A stretch of 7,257 bases of DNA from Candidatus Bipolaricaulota bacterium. Its GTDB lineage: Bacteria; Bipolaricaulota; Bipolaricaulia; Bipolaricaulales; Bipolaricaulaceae. The position numbers and the translations under genes are program-made. The first letter of the stretch is position 1, and every line of letters starts with the position of its first letter. The stretch lies in the NCBI GenBank assembly GCA_021163465.1, contig JAGGWU010000157.1:1-7257 (forward strand). The letters are read 5' to 3'. Shown in pieces: positions 1-5,774 of the stretch. The notes below the pieces were generated by a model, which searched no databases, was not told the DNA's origin, and worked only from the letters and a program-made list of their open reading frames with translations.

Positions 1-13
1 ATCCCGAGGAAGG

Positions 14-226
14 TCAATCCAGGTAGCCGAGGTCCCGGAGCCTCCGTTCCACCTCCCGCTCCTCCTCTGGGGTGTAGGCGGGGAGGAGGCCTTTTTCGCG
101 CAGGTCCTCCCGCAGCACCGCCTCTACGTATTCTTCCACCGAGGAGGCCCCGAGGGCCTCGAGGTTCTCCCGGATGGTCGTCCAGAGTTCCGACGGTATC
201 CTCACTGCCTTCCTTTTCCCGATCAT
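14..226 (-). CDS. Small ribbon-helix-helix (CopG/MetJ-like) protein
   Basis: This is a 70-residue protein of unknown specific role. The N-terminus (residues 3-11, KRKAVRIPS) reads as a basic beta strand. Two helices follow (about 12-25 and 28-47) with the polar SSVEEYVEAVL start typical of the second helix of a ribbon-helix-helix DNA-binding dimer. The acidic tail ends in ERRLRDLGYLD, a short ending I associate from memory with sulfatase/alkaline-phosphatase-superfamily C-termini in thermophiles. The ATG at 226 is chosen because GGAGGG lies 4 nt upstream on the minus strand. It is divergent from the ATPase at 307 and may regulate it or itself. It could be the antitoxin of a pair whose toxin lies beyond the left edge, but no partner is visible. 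The fold is fairly likely; the function is unknown. Confidence 0.7.
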   Translation of the reverse strand: MIGKRKAVRIPSELWTTIRENLEALGASSVEEYVEAVLREDLREKGLLPAYTPEEEREVERRLRDLGYLD

Positions 227-242
227 CCATCCCTCCGCCGCG

Positions 243-248
243 ATTTTA
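243..248 (-). promoter_or_regulatory. Possible -10 box of the RHH gene
   Basis: The minus strand reads TAAAAT here, 16 nt before the RHH start codon, with the ribosome binding site in between. The expected -35 position reads roughly CCGGAT, which is a poor match, so this is weak evidence. Confidence 0.3.
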
Positions 249-274
249 CCTTGGGGAGAGGGAAGATCCGGGGG

Positions 275-302
275 TTGCGGCGCCCCTATTTCGGAATATC
301 AT
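275..302 (+). promoter_or_regulatory. Possible promoter of the AAA+ ATPase gene (leaderless type)
   Basis: TTGCGG (275-280) and TATCAT (297-302) are separated by 16 bp. The -10 box ends only 4 nt before the first ATG (307) and 7 nt before the second (310). No Shine-Dalgarno sequence precedes either ATG, so a leaderless transcript starting near the ATG pair would fit. A 14-bp palindrome (ATCATT-CA-AATGAT, 298-311) overlaps the -10 box and both start codons and could be an operator. Confidence 0.4.
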
Positions 303-306
303 TCAA

Positions 307-1563
307 ATGATGAATGAAAATCATCCAAGCAGTAAATGGATTTACAAAAGGAGGTGGCTCGAGGGCCGCCTCGCCGATGCCGTCCGTACCCATCCCGTCA
401 CCATCGTCACCGGCGCCAGACAGGTGGGGAAGTCCACACTCCTCCGGCACGCAGAGCCCGTGGCCCGTTGGCGGTACCTTTCCCTGGACGACCTGGATGT
501 CCTCGCCTTGGCCGAGGAAAGCCCCGAAGAGCTCTGGGCCGGCACCGATACGGTGGTGATCGACGAAGCCCAAAGGATCCCTTCCCTTTTCCTCGCGGTG
601 AAGAAGGCAGTGGACCGGGAAAGGAAACGGCGCTTCGTCCTTTCTGGGTCAGCGAACCTCCTCCTCCTTCATCGGGTGAGCGAATCGCTGGCGGGACGCG
701 CCGTCTACCTCGTGCTTGGGCCCATGACCCTGGGCGAACGTTCGGGGAAGCCTGCCCCCGATATCCTGCGCCGGCTTCTTCGGGGCTCCATTCCGGATGA
801 AGGGAAGGTACCACCTGCGCCGGATCCCCTCGGATCGGCCATCGTGGGTTTCATGCCGGCCACCATGTGGTTGCCTTCGCAGGAAGCGGCCATCGATTGG
901 TGGAGCGGCTACGTCATGACTTACCTGGAGCGGGACCTCCGGGATCTCTCCCAGGTGGCCTCCCTGAGCGATTTCCGCAGAGTGATGGAGATCACCGCCC
1001 TGCGCACGGGCCGGATCCTGAACCAGACCGAGGTCGCCCGGGACGCGGGCGTATCCCAGCCCACGGTTCACCGATACCTCAACTTGCTTGAGATCTCTTT
1101 TCTCCTCCATCGCCTTCCCGCCTATGCCGTCAGTCGAACCAAACGCCTCATCAAATCCCCCAAGATCTACTGGGCCGATCCCGGCTTGGCCACTTTCCTC
1201 ATGGGCCATTACTCAGCGGGGGAGTTGCGGGAATCCCGGGAAGCTGGACCGGTATTTGAAAATCTAGTTTTGTTACATCTTCGGGTGCTCGCCGAGCTCT
1301 TGCGACCCCCAGCACGGCTTCACTATTGGCGCACCGTCACCGGAGCCGAGGTGGACTTCGTCTTGGAGTGGGGACGGTCCCTGCTCGCATTCGAGGTGAA
1401 GCTCGGGAGGACCGCACGCCACCAGGACGCCAAGTCCTTACGCCTTTTCCTCTCCGAATATCCGGGATGCGCCCTGGGGGTCCTCGTTTACTGCGGCGAC
1501 GAGATAGTGCGCTTGGGTGAAAAGATCGTGGCCCTCCCGTGGCAGGTCCTGGCGGGGTTTTAA
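307..1563 (+). CDS. AAA+ ATPase with C-terminal DUF4143 (PD-(D/E)XK-like) domain
   Basis: This 418-residue protein belongs to the widespread AAA_14/DUF4143 ATPase family, which has no agreed physiological role. The Walker A motif is GARQVGKST (36-44) and the Walker B is VVIDEAQ (83-89). A sensor-like strand FVLSGSANLLL (110-120) follows. A winged-helix stretch is visible at about 238-262 (LNQTEVARDAGVSQPTVHRY). The DUF4143 C-terminus holds FENLV (317-321) and GAEVDFVLE (346-354), then FEVK (362-365), matching the E...D...ExK pattern of a nuclease-like fold. ATG 307 gives the longest form; ATG 310 is equally possible, and neither has a ribosome binding site. Length is normal and the frame is intact. 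It is a solitary gene, divergent from the RHH gene and convergent with the trehalose operon, so it is probably an unrelated accessory gene. The family assignment is firm; the function is not. Confidence 0.92.
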   Translation: MMNENHPSSKWIYKRRWLEGRLADAVRTHPVTIVTGARQVGKSTLLRHAEPVARWRYLSLDDLDVLALAEESPEELWAGTDTVVIDEAQRIPSLFLAVKKAVDRERKRRFVLSGSANLLLLHRVSESLAGRAVYLVLGPMTLGERSGKPAPDILRRLLRGSIPDEGKVPPAPDPLGSAIVGFMPATMWLPSQEAAIDWWSGYVMTYLERDLRDLSQVASLSDFRRVMEITALRTGRILNQTEVARDAGVSQPTVHRYLNLLEISFLLHRLPAYAVSRTKRLIKSPKIYWADPGLATFLMGHYSAGELRESREAGPVFENLVLLHLRVLAELLRPPARLHYWRTVTGAEVDFVLEWGRSLLAFEVKLGRTARHQDAKSLRLFLSEYPGCALGVLVYCGDEIVRLGEKIVALPWQVLAGF

Positions 1564-1573
1564 GGCCTCTATA

Positions 1574-2767
1574 TCAGCCGAGGAGCTCCCCGAGGGTGGA
1601 GAGCCAGTCCCGAAGGAGCCTCGTTATCAGGAAATTTTTCCGTACCCATTCTCGGCCCCACTCCCCCAGCTTCCTACGCAGCCCCTGATCTCGCAGGAGC
1701 TCGAGCACCCTTTCCGCTGCGGTCGCATAATCCCGTGGTTCCACCAGGAAGCCGCTCTCTCCGTCGCGAATCTGCAAGGGGATCCCCCCCACCGCCGTGG
1801 CCACCACCGGGGTCCCCTTCCACAGGGCTTCGGATACGGTGAGGCCGAACCCCTCCCGGATGGAGAGTTGCACCACCACCGCGGCCGCCCGCTGGAGGGC
1901 GTTCACCAACAACTCGTCGGTTTCGGTTACAAGGTGCACGTCCGGAAGGTTTTTCGCAGTCCCCCTCACCTGTGAGAAAATCTCCGGGCCCTCGGGGTCG
2001 TCCCCGGCCATGTTCCCCAACATCACCAATCTGCAATCGGTCTCACGCCGTACCCTTTCGAAGACTTCCAAGACCCCGAGGGGATCCTTCCACTTGTCGA
2101 ACCGGGAGACCTGGACGATGAGGGGCTTGTCGAGGGGTATCCCGTACTGGGCGAGTTTCTCTTCCACCTCTTCGGGGGACATCTCCCGGTTTATTTGGGA
2201 AAAAGGGTCGATGGCCGGGGGGATGATGGAGACGTGCTGGGGAAGCCCATCCCGCAGGAACCCCTTCGCCGACACCACCGCGGCGTCATACCTGAGAATG
2301 TAGGGCACAAGTAGCTCCCAGGCTCTCTCGTTGGGAGAGGAGATATCTATGTGGCATCTCCAGATCCACAGCTCCCGCTTAGGGCGGAATGATATAACGG
2401 GAAGGGGCTGAGGGTCGTGGATAACCACCATGTGGTGGTCGATGGGGGCATAACGGGCGAAGAACTCGTTGATTTGGAAATAGATCGAAAGTTCATCCCC
2501 TTCCGGAAAAACCTCCTCCCCTTGGAGCGCGTTGTGGAGCTTTTTGGTGCAAGAGAAGAAGGTCGGCTCGCCGAAGAGAAGGGCCCAATGGGCCTCGAGC
2601 CCGAGGTCGTTCATGAGAGGAACGAGGCTCCGCAGCATTCCCGCCACCCCTCCGCCGTGATAGGTGGAGTTCACGTGCAGAATTCGGAGCCCCTGTAGCT
2701 TTCGGGCCAGGGCCACAAGCTCGGCGATCGCCTTTTCCCCCACGTACGGCAAGTATTTCTCGATCAT
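1574..2767 (-). CDS. treT: Trehalose synthase (glycosyl-transferring), GT4 family
   Basis: TreT is a cytoplasmic retaining glycosyltransferase catalysing NDP-glucose + glucose = trehalose + NDP, a reaction known to be reversible. The 397 residues carry the TreT N-terminal signature NSTYHGGGVAGML (33-45) and FFSCTKKLHNALQG (70-83). VIHDPQPLP (115-123), WRCHIDISSPN (136-146), the nucleotide-binding SRFDKWKDP (221-229) and the GT4 E-x7-E motif (E305, E313) follow. The C-terminal Rossmann domain ends normally. A longer frame extends upstream to 3085, but ATG 2767 is preferred: GAGGAGG lies 5 nt upstream and the extension would run through the permease gene. It is the last gene of the operon, 26 nt after malG. 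Gene order with the transporter resembles the T. litoralis TM operon and suggests trehalose uptake followed by cleavage to NDP-glucose and glucose. Whether it works in synthesis or breakdown cannot be read from sequence. Trehalose phosphorylase of the GT4 family is the main alternative but fits the N-terminal motifs less well. Confidence 0.9.
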   Translation of the reverse strand: MIEKYLPYVGEKAIAELVALARKLQGLRILHVNSTYHGGGVAGMLRSLVPLMNDLGLEAHWALLFGEPTFFSCTKKLHNALQGEEVFPEGDELSIYFQINEFFARYAPIDHHMVVIHDPQPLPVISFRPKRELWIWRCHIDISSPNERAWELLVPYILRYDAAVVSAKGFLRDGLPQHVSIIPPAIDPFSQINREMSPEEVEEKLAQYGIPLDKPLIVQVSRFDKWKDPLGVLEVFERVRRETDCRLVMLGNMAGDDPEGPEIFSQVRGTAKNLPDVHLVTETDELLVNALQRAAAVVVQLSIREGFGLTVSEALWKGTPVVATAVGGIPLQIRDGESGFLVEPRDYATAAERVLELLRDQGLRRKLGEWGREWVRKNFLITRLLRDWLSTLGELLG

Positions 2768-2793
2768 TCGTGCCTCCTCGCGGTGATCGGGGA

Positions 2794-3615
2794 TTATTTG
2801 ACCGCCCCGCCGATTAGTCCGCGGACGAAGTACCGCTGCAGGAAGATAAAGACCAATAACGGTACCGACATCGCGACCAGTGTCCCGGCGCTTAAAAGAC
2901 CCCAATCCACATGGTATTGGCCCCGAAGGAGCGGAATCTGCTGGGTAATGACCATCTTGTTTGGGTCGAAGACCAGGATCAACGCCATGAAGAAGTCGTT
3001 CCACACCCAGGTAAACTGCAGCACCATTACCGAGGCCAGGGCGGGAAGCATCAGGGGGAAGACCACGTACATGAAGGTCTTCCAACGCCCGGCCCCGTCG
3101 ATCCGCGCTGCCTCCTCGAGCTCCACCGGCAGGGTCTCGATGTATCCGCGCAAAAAGAACACCATCCAGGGAATGCCCCAGGCGCTGTGGGTGAGGACCA
3201 ATCCCGTGAGGCTGTTCAAGAGCCCCAGGGCCTTCATCTGGCGGAAGAGGGGCCAGGCGATCATCTGTTGGGGGAGGGCCAAGAGGAGTCCGATAAGCAT
3301 AAGAAGCGGCCCCCGCCCGGGGAAGCGCAATCGGCCCAGCCCGTAGGCCATCAGCGAGGCCGCGAACGTGGGAAGGAGGGTGGCTCCGATGGCCACCTGC
3401 ACCGAGTTCCGCAGCCCCACGCTAAGGGACGCGGTGGGATGGGTCCAGGCTCCCACGAAGTTCTTCAGGGAAAAATGGAACGGGGGCTTCCACCACCCAT
3501 AAAGGACCTCCTGGGAAGGCCTCAAGGCCGTCATCACCACCCCGATGAAGGGGATCACCCAGATCAACGCCGCCAGGATGGCGATCGCCTTCGCCAAGAT
3601 GTTTCCGTGTCGCAA
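2794..3615 (-). CDS. ABC sugar transporter permease, MalG type
   Basis: This 273-residue inner-membrane subunit pairs with the MalF-type protein to form the sugar channel (CUT1 family). Membrane segments are visible at about 9-30, 70-92, 103-120, 134-155, 189-213 and 240-262. The cytoplasmic EAA loop that docks on the ATPase is EEAARIDGAGRWKTFMYVVF (167-186), followed by the conserved proline at 187. The C-terminus QRYFVRGLIGGAVK is characteristic of MalG/UgpE-like permeases. The start codon is TTG at 3615, supported by GGGAGG (3622-3627) exactly 6 nt upstream. That site lies in the last codons of malF, so the two permeases are probably translationally coupled. It sits 3 nt after the malF stop and 26 nt before treT. 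The family is certain; the substrate is inferred from treT as trehalose, maltose or a related glucoside. Confidence 0.93.
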   Translation of the reverse strand: MRHGNILAKAIAILAALIWVIPFIGVVMTALRPSQEVLYGWWKPPFHFSLKNFVGAWTHPTASLSVGLRNSVQVAIGATLLPTFAASLMAYGLGRLRFPGRGPLLMLIGLLLALPQQMIAWPLFRQMKALGLLNSLTGLVLTHSAWGIPWMVFFLRGYIETLPVELEEAARIDGAGRWKTFMYVVFPLMLPALASVMVLQFTWVWNDFFMALILVFDPNKMVITQQIPLLRGQYHVDWGLLSAGTLVAMSVPLLVFIFLQRYFVRGLIGGAVK

Positions 3616-3618
3616 CGC

Positions 3619-4590
3619 TTACCTCCCAAGCCGCTTTTTGGCGAACCAGTATCCCACGGGGAGGCTGAAGAGGGTGATGAGGGTGGCGATAGCTGAGGCC
3701 CGGTAGGGATTGAGTTCCCTGAAGGCGGAGAAGTACATCTCCAGAGCAAGGACGTTCGACGCCCCCCCAGGTCCGCCCATGGTGGCCACATACACGATGT
3801 CGAAGATCTTGAGTTCCCAAAGGAAGGTCATCGCCGCCACCACCAGCGTCACCGGCCGCAAAAGCGGCAACGTGATGTGGCGGAACTGGGCCCACTCCGA
3901 GGCCCCGTCGATCTGGGCCGCCTCATACAGCTCCCGGTCGATGGTGGACAGGCCCGCCGAGTGCAGCACCATGGAGAAGCCGGTCCAAAGCCAGATCGAG
4001 CCGATGATCAACGCCAAGAGGGCCGTCTCGGGATACGCGGTCCAACCCGCCGACCAGGGGACGCCTGCCCCCAAAGCCCCCAGGACCTGGGGCACCAGAC
4101 CGGCGTGTTTCTCGAAAAGGTATCGGATGATGACGCCCCCCACGACCAAGGGGGTCACGATCCCGAGGTAGATCGCCCCCCGGGCGATCCCCACCCACCA
4201 GCTTTTCACCTTGGAGAAAACCACAGCCAGGACCAGCCCTAGGCCCACGGTGAACGGGAGGTGGATCGCGATCCACACCAGGTTGTGGAGCAGCGCCCCC
4301 CAGGGCGGCTCCCGCCGCAGGAACCGCGAGAAGTCCACGATCTCCCGGTCACTGAAAAGCTCCGCGAAGTTGGAGAGGCCGGCGAACCCGTCTTCATTAA
4401 AGAGGCTGAGCCAGAGGGTCCTGATCGAGGGGTAAATGACGAAGAGGGCGATGAGGAGAAGCCCCAAAAAGAGGAAGCCCAGGGCCGCGAGGCCCTCGCC
4501 CTTCCGGGCCCGGAAAAAAAGGAGGGGAAGCCCCCAACGGGGCCTCCCCTCCTCGGCCCTTTTAGCTTCAGCCCTTGGGGAATTTCTCAT
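3619..4590 (-). CDS. ABC sugar transporter permease, MalF type
   Basis: This 323-residue CUT1 permease has about six membrane segments (first at about 34-54, then about 101-125, 139-158, 189-212, 246-268 and 298-315). The EAA loop is ELYEAAQIDGASEWAQFRHI (220-239), followed by the conserved LPLLRP. GGPGGASNVLALEMYFSAF (272-290) is typical of the MalF/UgpA side. The assigned ATG overlaps the binding-protein stop by 23 nt and has no convincing Shine-Dalgarno sequence, so it may rely on translational coupling. The first 33 residues are hydrophilic and unusually basic, and residues 13-26 are encoded by the stem, loop and T-run of a strong terminator hairpin. I searched downstream in the same frame and found no ATG, GTG or TTG between codon 2 and the first membrane segment, so 4590 remains the best start. 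Substrate specificity is inferred from context only. Confidence 0.9.
   Translation of the reverse strand: MRNSPRAEAKRAEEGRPRWGLPLLFFRARKGEGLAALGFLFLGLLLIALFVIYPSIRTLWLSLFNEDGFAGLSNFAELFSDREIVDFSRFLRREPPWGALLHNLVWIAIHLPFTVGLGLVLAVVFSKVKSWWVGIARGAIYLGIVTPLVVGGVIIRYLFEKHAGLVPQVLGALGAGVPWSAGWTAYPETALLALIIGSIWLWTGFSMVLHSAGLSTIDRELYEAAQIDGASEWAQFRHITLPLLRPVTLVVAAMTFLWELKIFDIVYVATMGGPGGASNVLALEMYFSAFRELNPYRASAIATLITLFSLPVGYWFAKKRLGR
4514..4552 (-). terminator. Intrinsic terminator/attenuator between binding-protein gene and permease genes
   Basis: Read on the minus strand, arm GGAGGGGAGGCCCC (4552-4539), loop GTTG (4538-4535) and arm GGGGCTTCCCCTCC (4534-4521) form a 14-bp stem with one G-U wobble. 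Seven T follow directly (4520-4514). On the plus strand the wobble becomes an A-C mismatch and no T-run follows, so the signal points to minus-strand transcription. It begins 15 nt after the binding-protein stop codon but lies inside codons 13-26 of the overlapping malF frame. It could end most transcripts after the binding protein, giving more of that protein than of the permeases. Confidence 0.8.
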
Positions 4591-5743
4591 CCAGGACGCG
4601 GAGGACGTCGTCCAAGGCCTCGGGCTTCACCCAGAGGAGCTTCAGCTGGTCCCAGAAGGCTGCCTGCCACTCGCCGCCGATGGTGTCGTCCATATCCGGG
4701 ACGATCTTGAAGCCCTGGAGGGCTTGAATCAACGCCTTCTCGGCGGGCGGATAGGCATCGGGGGAGACGTCGGTGCGGATGGCGAGTTTTCCGCCGCCCG
4801 CGGCCCGGATCTCCTGGCCTTCCTTACTCATCAGGAACGCGACGAGTTTCTTGGCGTCATCGATCCGTTCGGAGTACTTCGGGACGAAGATGTAGTCGGT
4901 TCCACCGGTCACCGCCTTGGCCCCGGGCAAGGCGAAGACGCCGAGGTCGGACGGGTCGTCGACCATGCCGGTGAGCCAGTTGCCCATGAAGTAGATCCCG
5001 TACTTCCCTTCCCACCAGAGGTCCTTGGCGCTGGTCCACTCGATGGGCTCGGAGGCGTGCTCGAGATAGGGGATGATGAAGTTCTCGAAGATCGCCCTCA
5101 CCTCGGGGGACTGCCATTCGACCTTGCCCGCGGTGAGATCGAGGAAGAGGTCCTTCCCGCCCACTGCCAGGATGAAGTGCTCCACGGTGTCGGAGAGGGG
5201 CCAGCCCACTTCGTCCCCGGAGGCGGCGGCGTCCTCGATCCCCTCGATGGCCTCGAGCCTCTCCAGAAGCCCGTAGAACTCGGCCCAGGAGGTCGGGGAT
5301 TTCAGTCCGTGGGCCTCAAAAAGGGACTTCCGGTACCAGAAACCGGGCTTTACCCATACTGCGTAGGGGATCCCCACCGTGCGGCCCTCCACCACGATGG
5401 GGGTAAGGAACCCGAAGGGGACGTCAGCCACTTCCGCGCTCAGGTCCACCATGTGATCGGCGAACTTCTTGACCCACCAACCCCATGCGGTGAGGAGCAC
5501 ATCCCCGGGGGCGATGCCGGCGGCGAACTGGGCCGGAAGGACCTTGCCCAAATCCTCCGATCGCATGACCCGGTACTCGATCTCGATGCCGGTCTTTTCG
5601 GTAAAGGCCTGGAGCACCGCCTCGAAAGGCTTGGCCTCGTCCCCGGACCAAGGTCCAATTACCACCAATTTCTCCGCCCATGCCCCTAGGGACAGGGCCC
5701 CAACGACCGCTACCACACCCAACACACGCCACCAGCTGCGCAT
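4568..5743 (-). CDS. ABC sugar transporter periplasmic substrate-binding protein
   Basis: This 391-residue extracytoplasmic solute-binding protein (MalE/UgpB-like, family 1) captures the sugar and delivers it to the MalF/MalG pair. Residues 1-23 form a Sec signal peptide: a short basic start, a hydrophobic core VLGVVAVVGALSLG, and a likely signal peptidase I site at AWA|EKL. There is no lipobox cysteine, so the protein is probably soluble in a periplasm and the cell a diderm. The mature protein opens with the family strand KLVVIGPWSGDE and contains DVLLTAWGWW (81-90), GIPYAVWVKPGFWYRK (124-139), WWEGKYGIYFMGNW (243-256) and the late helix DAKKLVAFLMSKEGQE (296-311). The tryptophans are candidates for sugar stacking. 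AAGGAGG lies 8 nt upstream of the ATG, the best ribosome binding site in the operon. It follows the ROK gene by 31 nt. Trehalose or maltose is the likely ligand, inferred from treT. Confidence 0.92.
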   Translation of the reverse strand: MRSWWRVLGVVAVVGALSLGAWAEKLVVIGPWSGDEAKPFEAVLQAFTEKTGIEIEYRVMRSEDLGKVLPAQFAAGIAPGDVLLTAWGWWVKKFADHMVDLSAEVADVPFGFLTPIVVEGRTVGIPYAVWVKPGFWYRKSLFEAHGLKSPTSWAEFYGLLERLEAIEGIEDAAASGDEVGWPLSDTVEHFILAVGGKDLFLDLTAGKVEWQSPEVRAIFENFIIPYLEHASEPIEWTSAKDLWWEGKYGIYFMGNWLTGMVDDPSDLGVFALPGAKAVTGGTDYIFVPKYSERIDDAKKLVAFLMSKEGQEIRAAGGGKLAIRTDVSPDAYPPAEKALIQALQGFKIVPDMDDTIGGEWQAAFWDQLKLLWVKPEALDDVLRVLDEKFPKG

Positions 5744-5751
5744 CCTTTATC

Positions 5752-5758
5752 CCTCCTT
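5752..5758 (-). promoter_or_regulatory. Strong ribosome binding site of the sugar-binding protein gene
   Basis: AAGGAGG on the minus strand, 8 nt before ATG 5743, matches the anti-Shine-Dalgarno sequence nearly perfectly. It is stronger than any other site in the operon, in line with the need for excess binding protein. Confidence 0.8.
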
Positions 5759-5774
5759 TGCTCGATTTGTTTCC

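Noticed and set aside
649..1209. Minus-strand frame inside the AAA+ ATPase gene
   Set aside because: It is a shadow of the ATPase, whose Walker motifs and DUF4143 residues are intact on the plus strand.
14..1563. RHH gene plus AAA+ ATPase as a toxin-antitoxin or defence pair
   Set aside because: The genes are divergent, not an operon. The ATPase is not a recognised toxin and no other defence gene is in view. Only a regulatory link is worth testing.
2768..3085. N-terminal extension of TreT by 106 residues
   Set aside because: The extension overlaps the MalG coding region in another frame and has no homology to GT4 proteins. ATG 2767 has its own ribosome binding site and gives a normal TreT N-terminus.
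2911..3696. Long plus-strand frame opposite the MalG gene
   Set aside because: The composition is dominated by G, P, H, E and R without domain motifs. The opposite strand encodes an intact permease with an EAA loop and a typical C-terminus.
4436..5689. A 417-codon open frame on the plus strand, antisense to the binding-protein gene
   Set aside because: It is a by-product of high GC. Its protein shows no recognisable family, while the minus strand carries a clear signal peptide, solute-binding protein motifs and a strong ribosome binding site.
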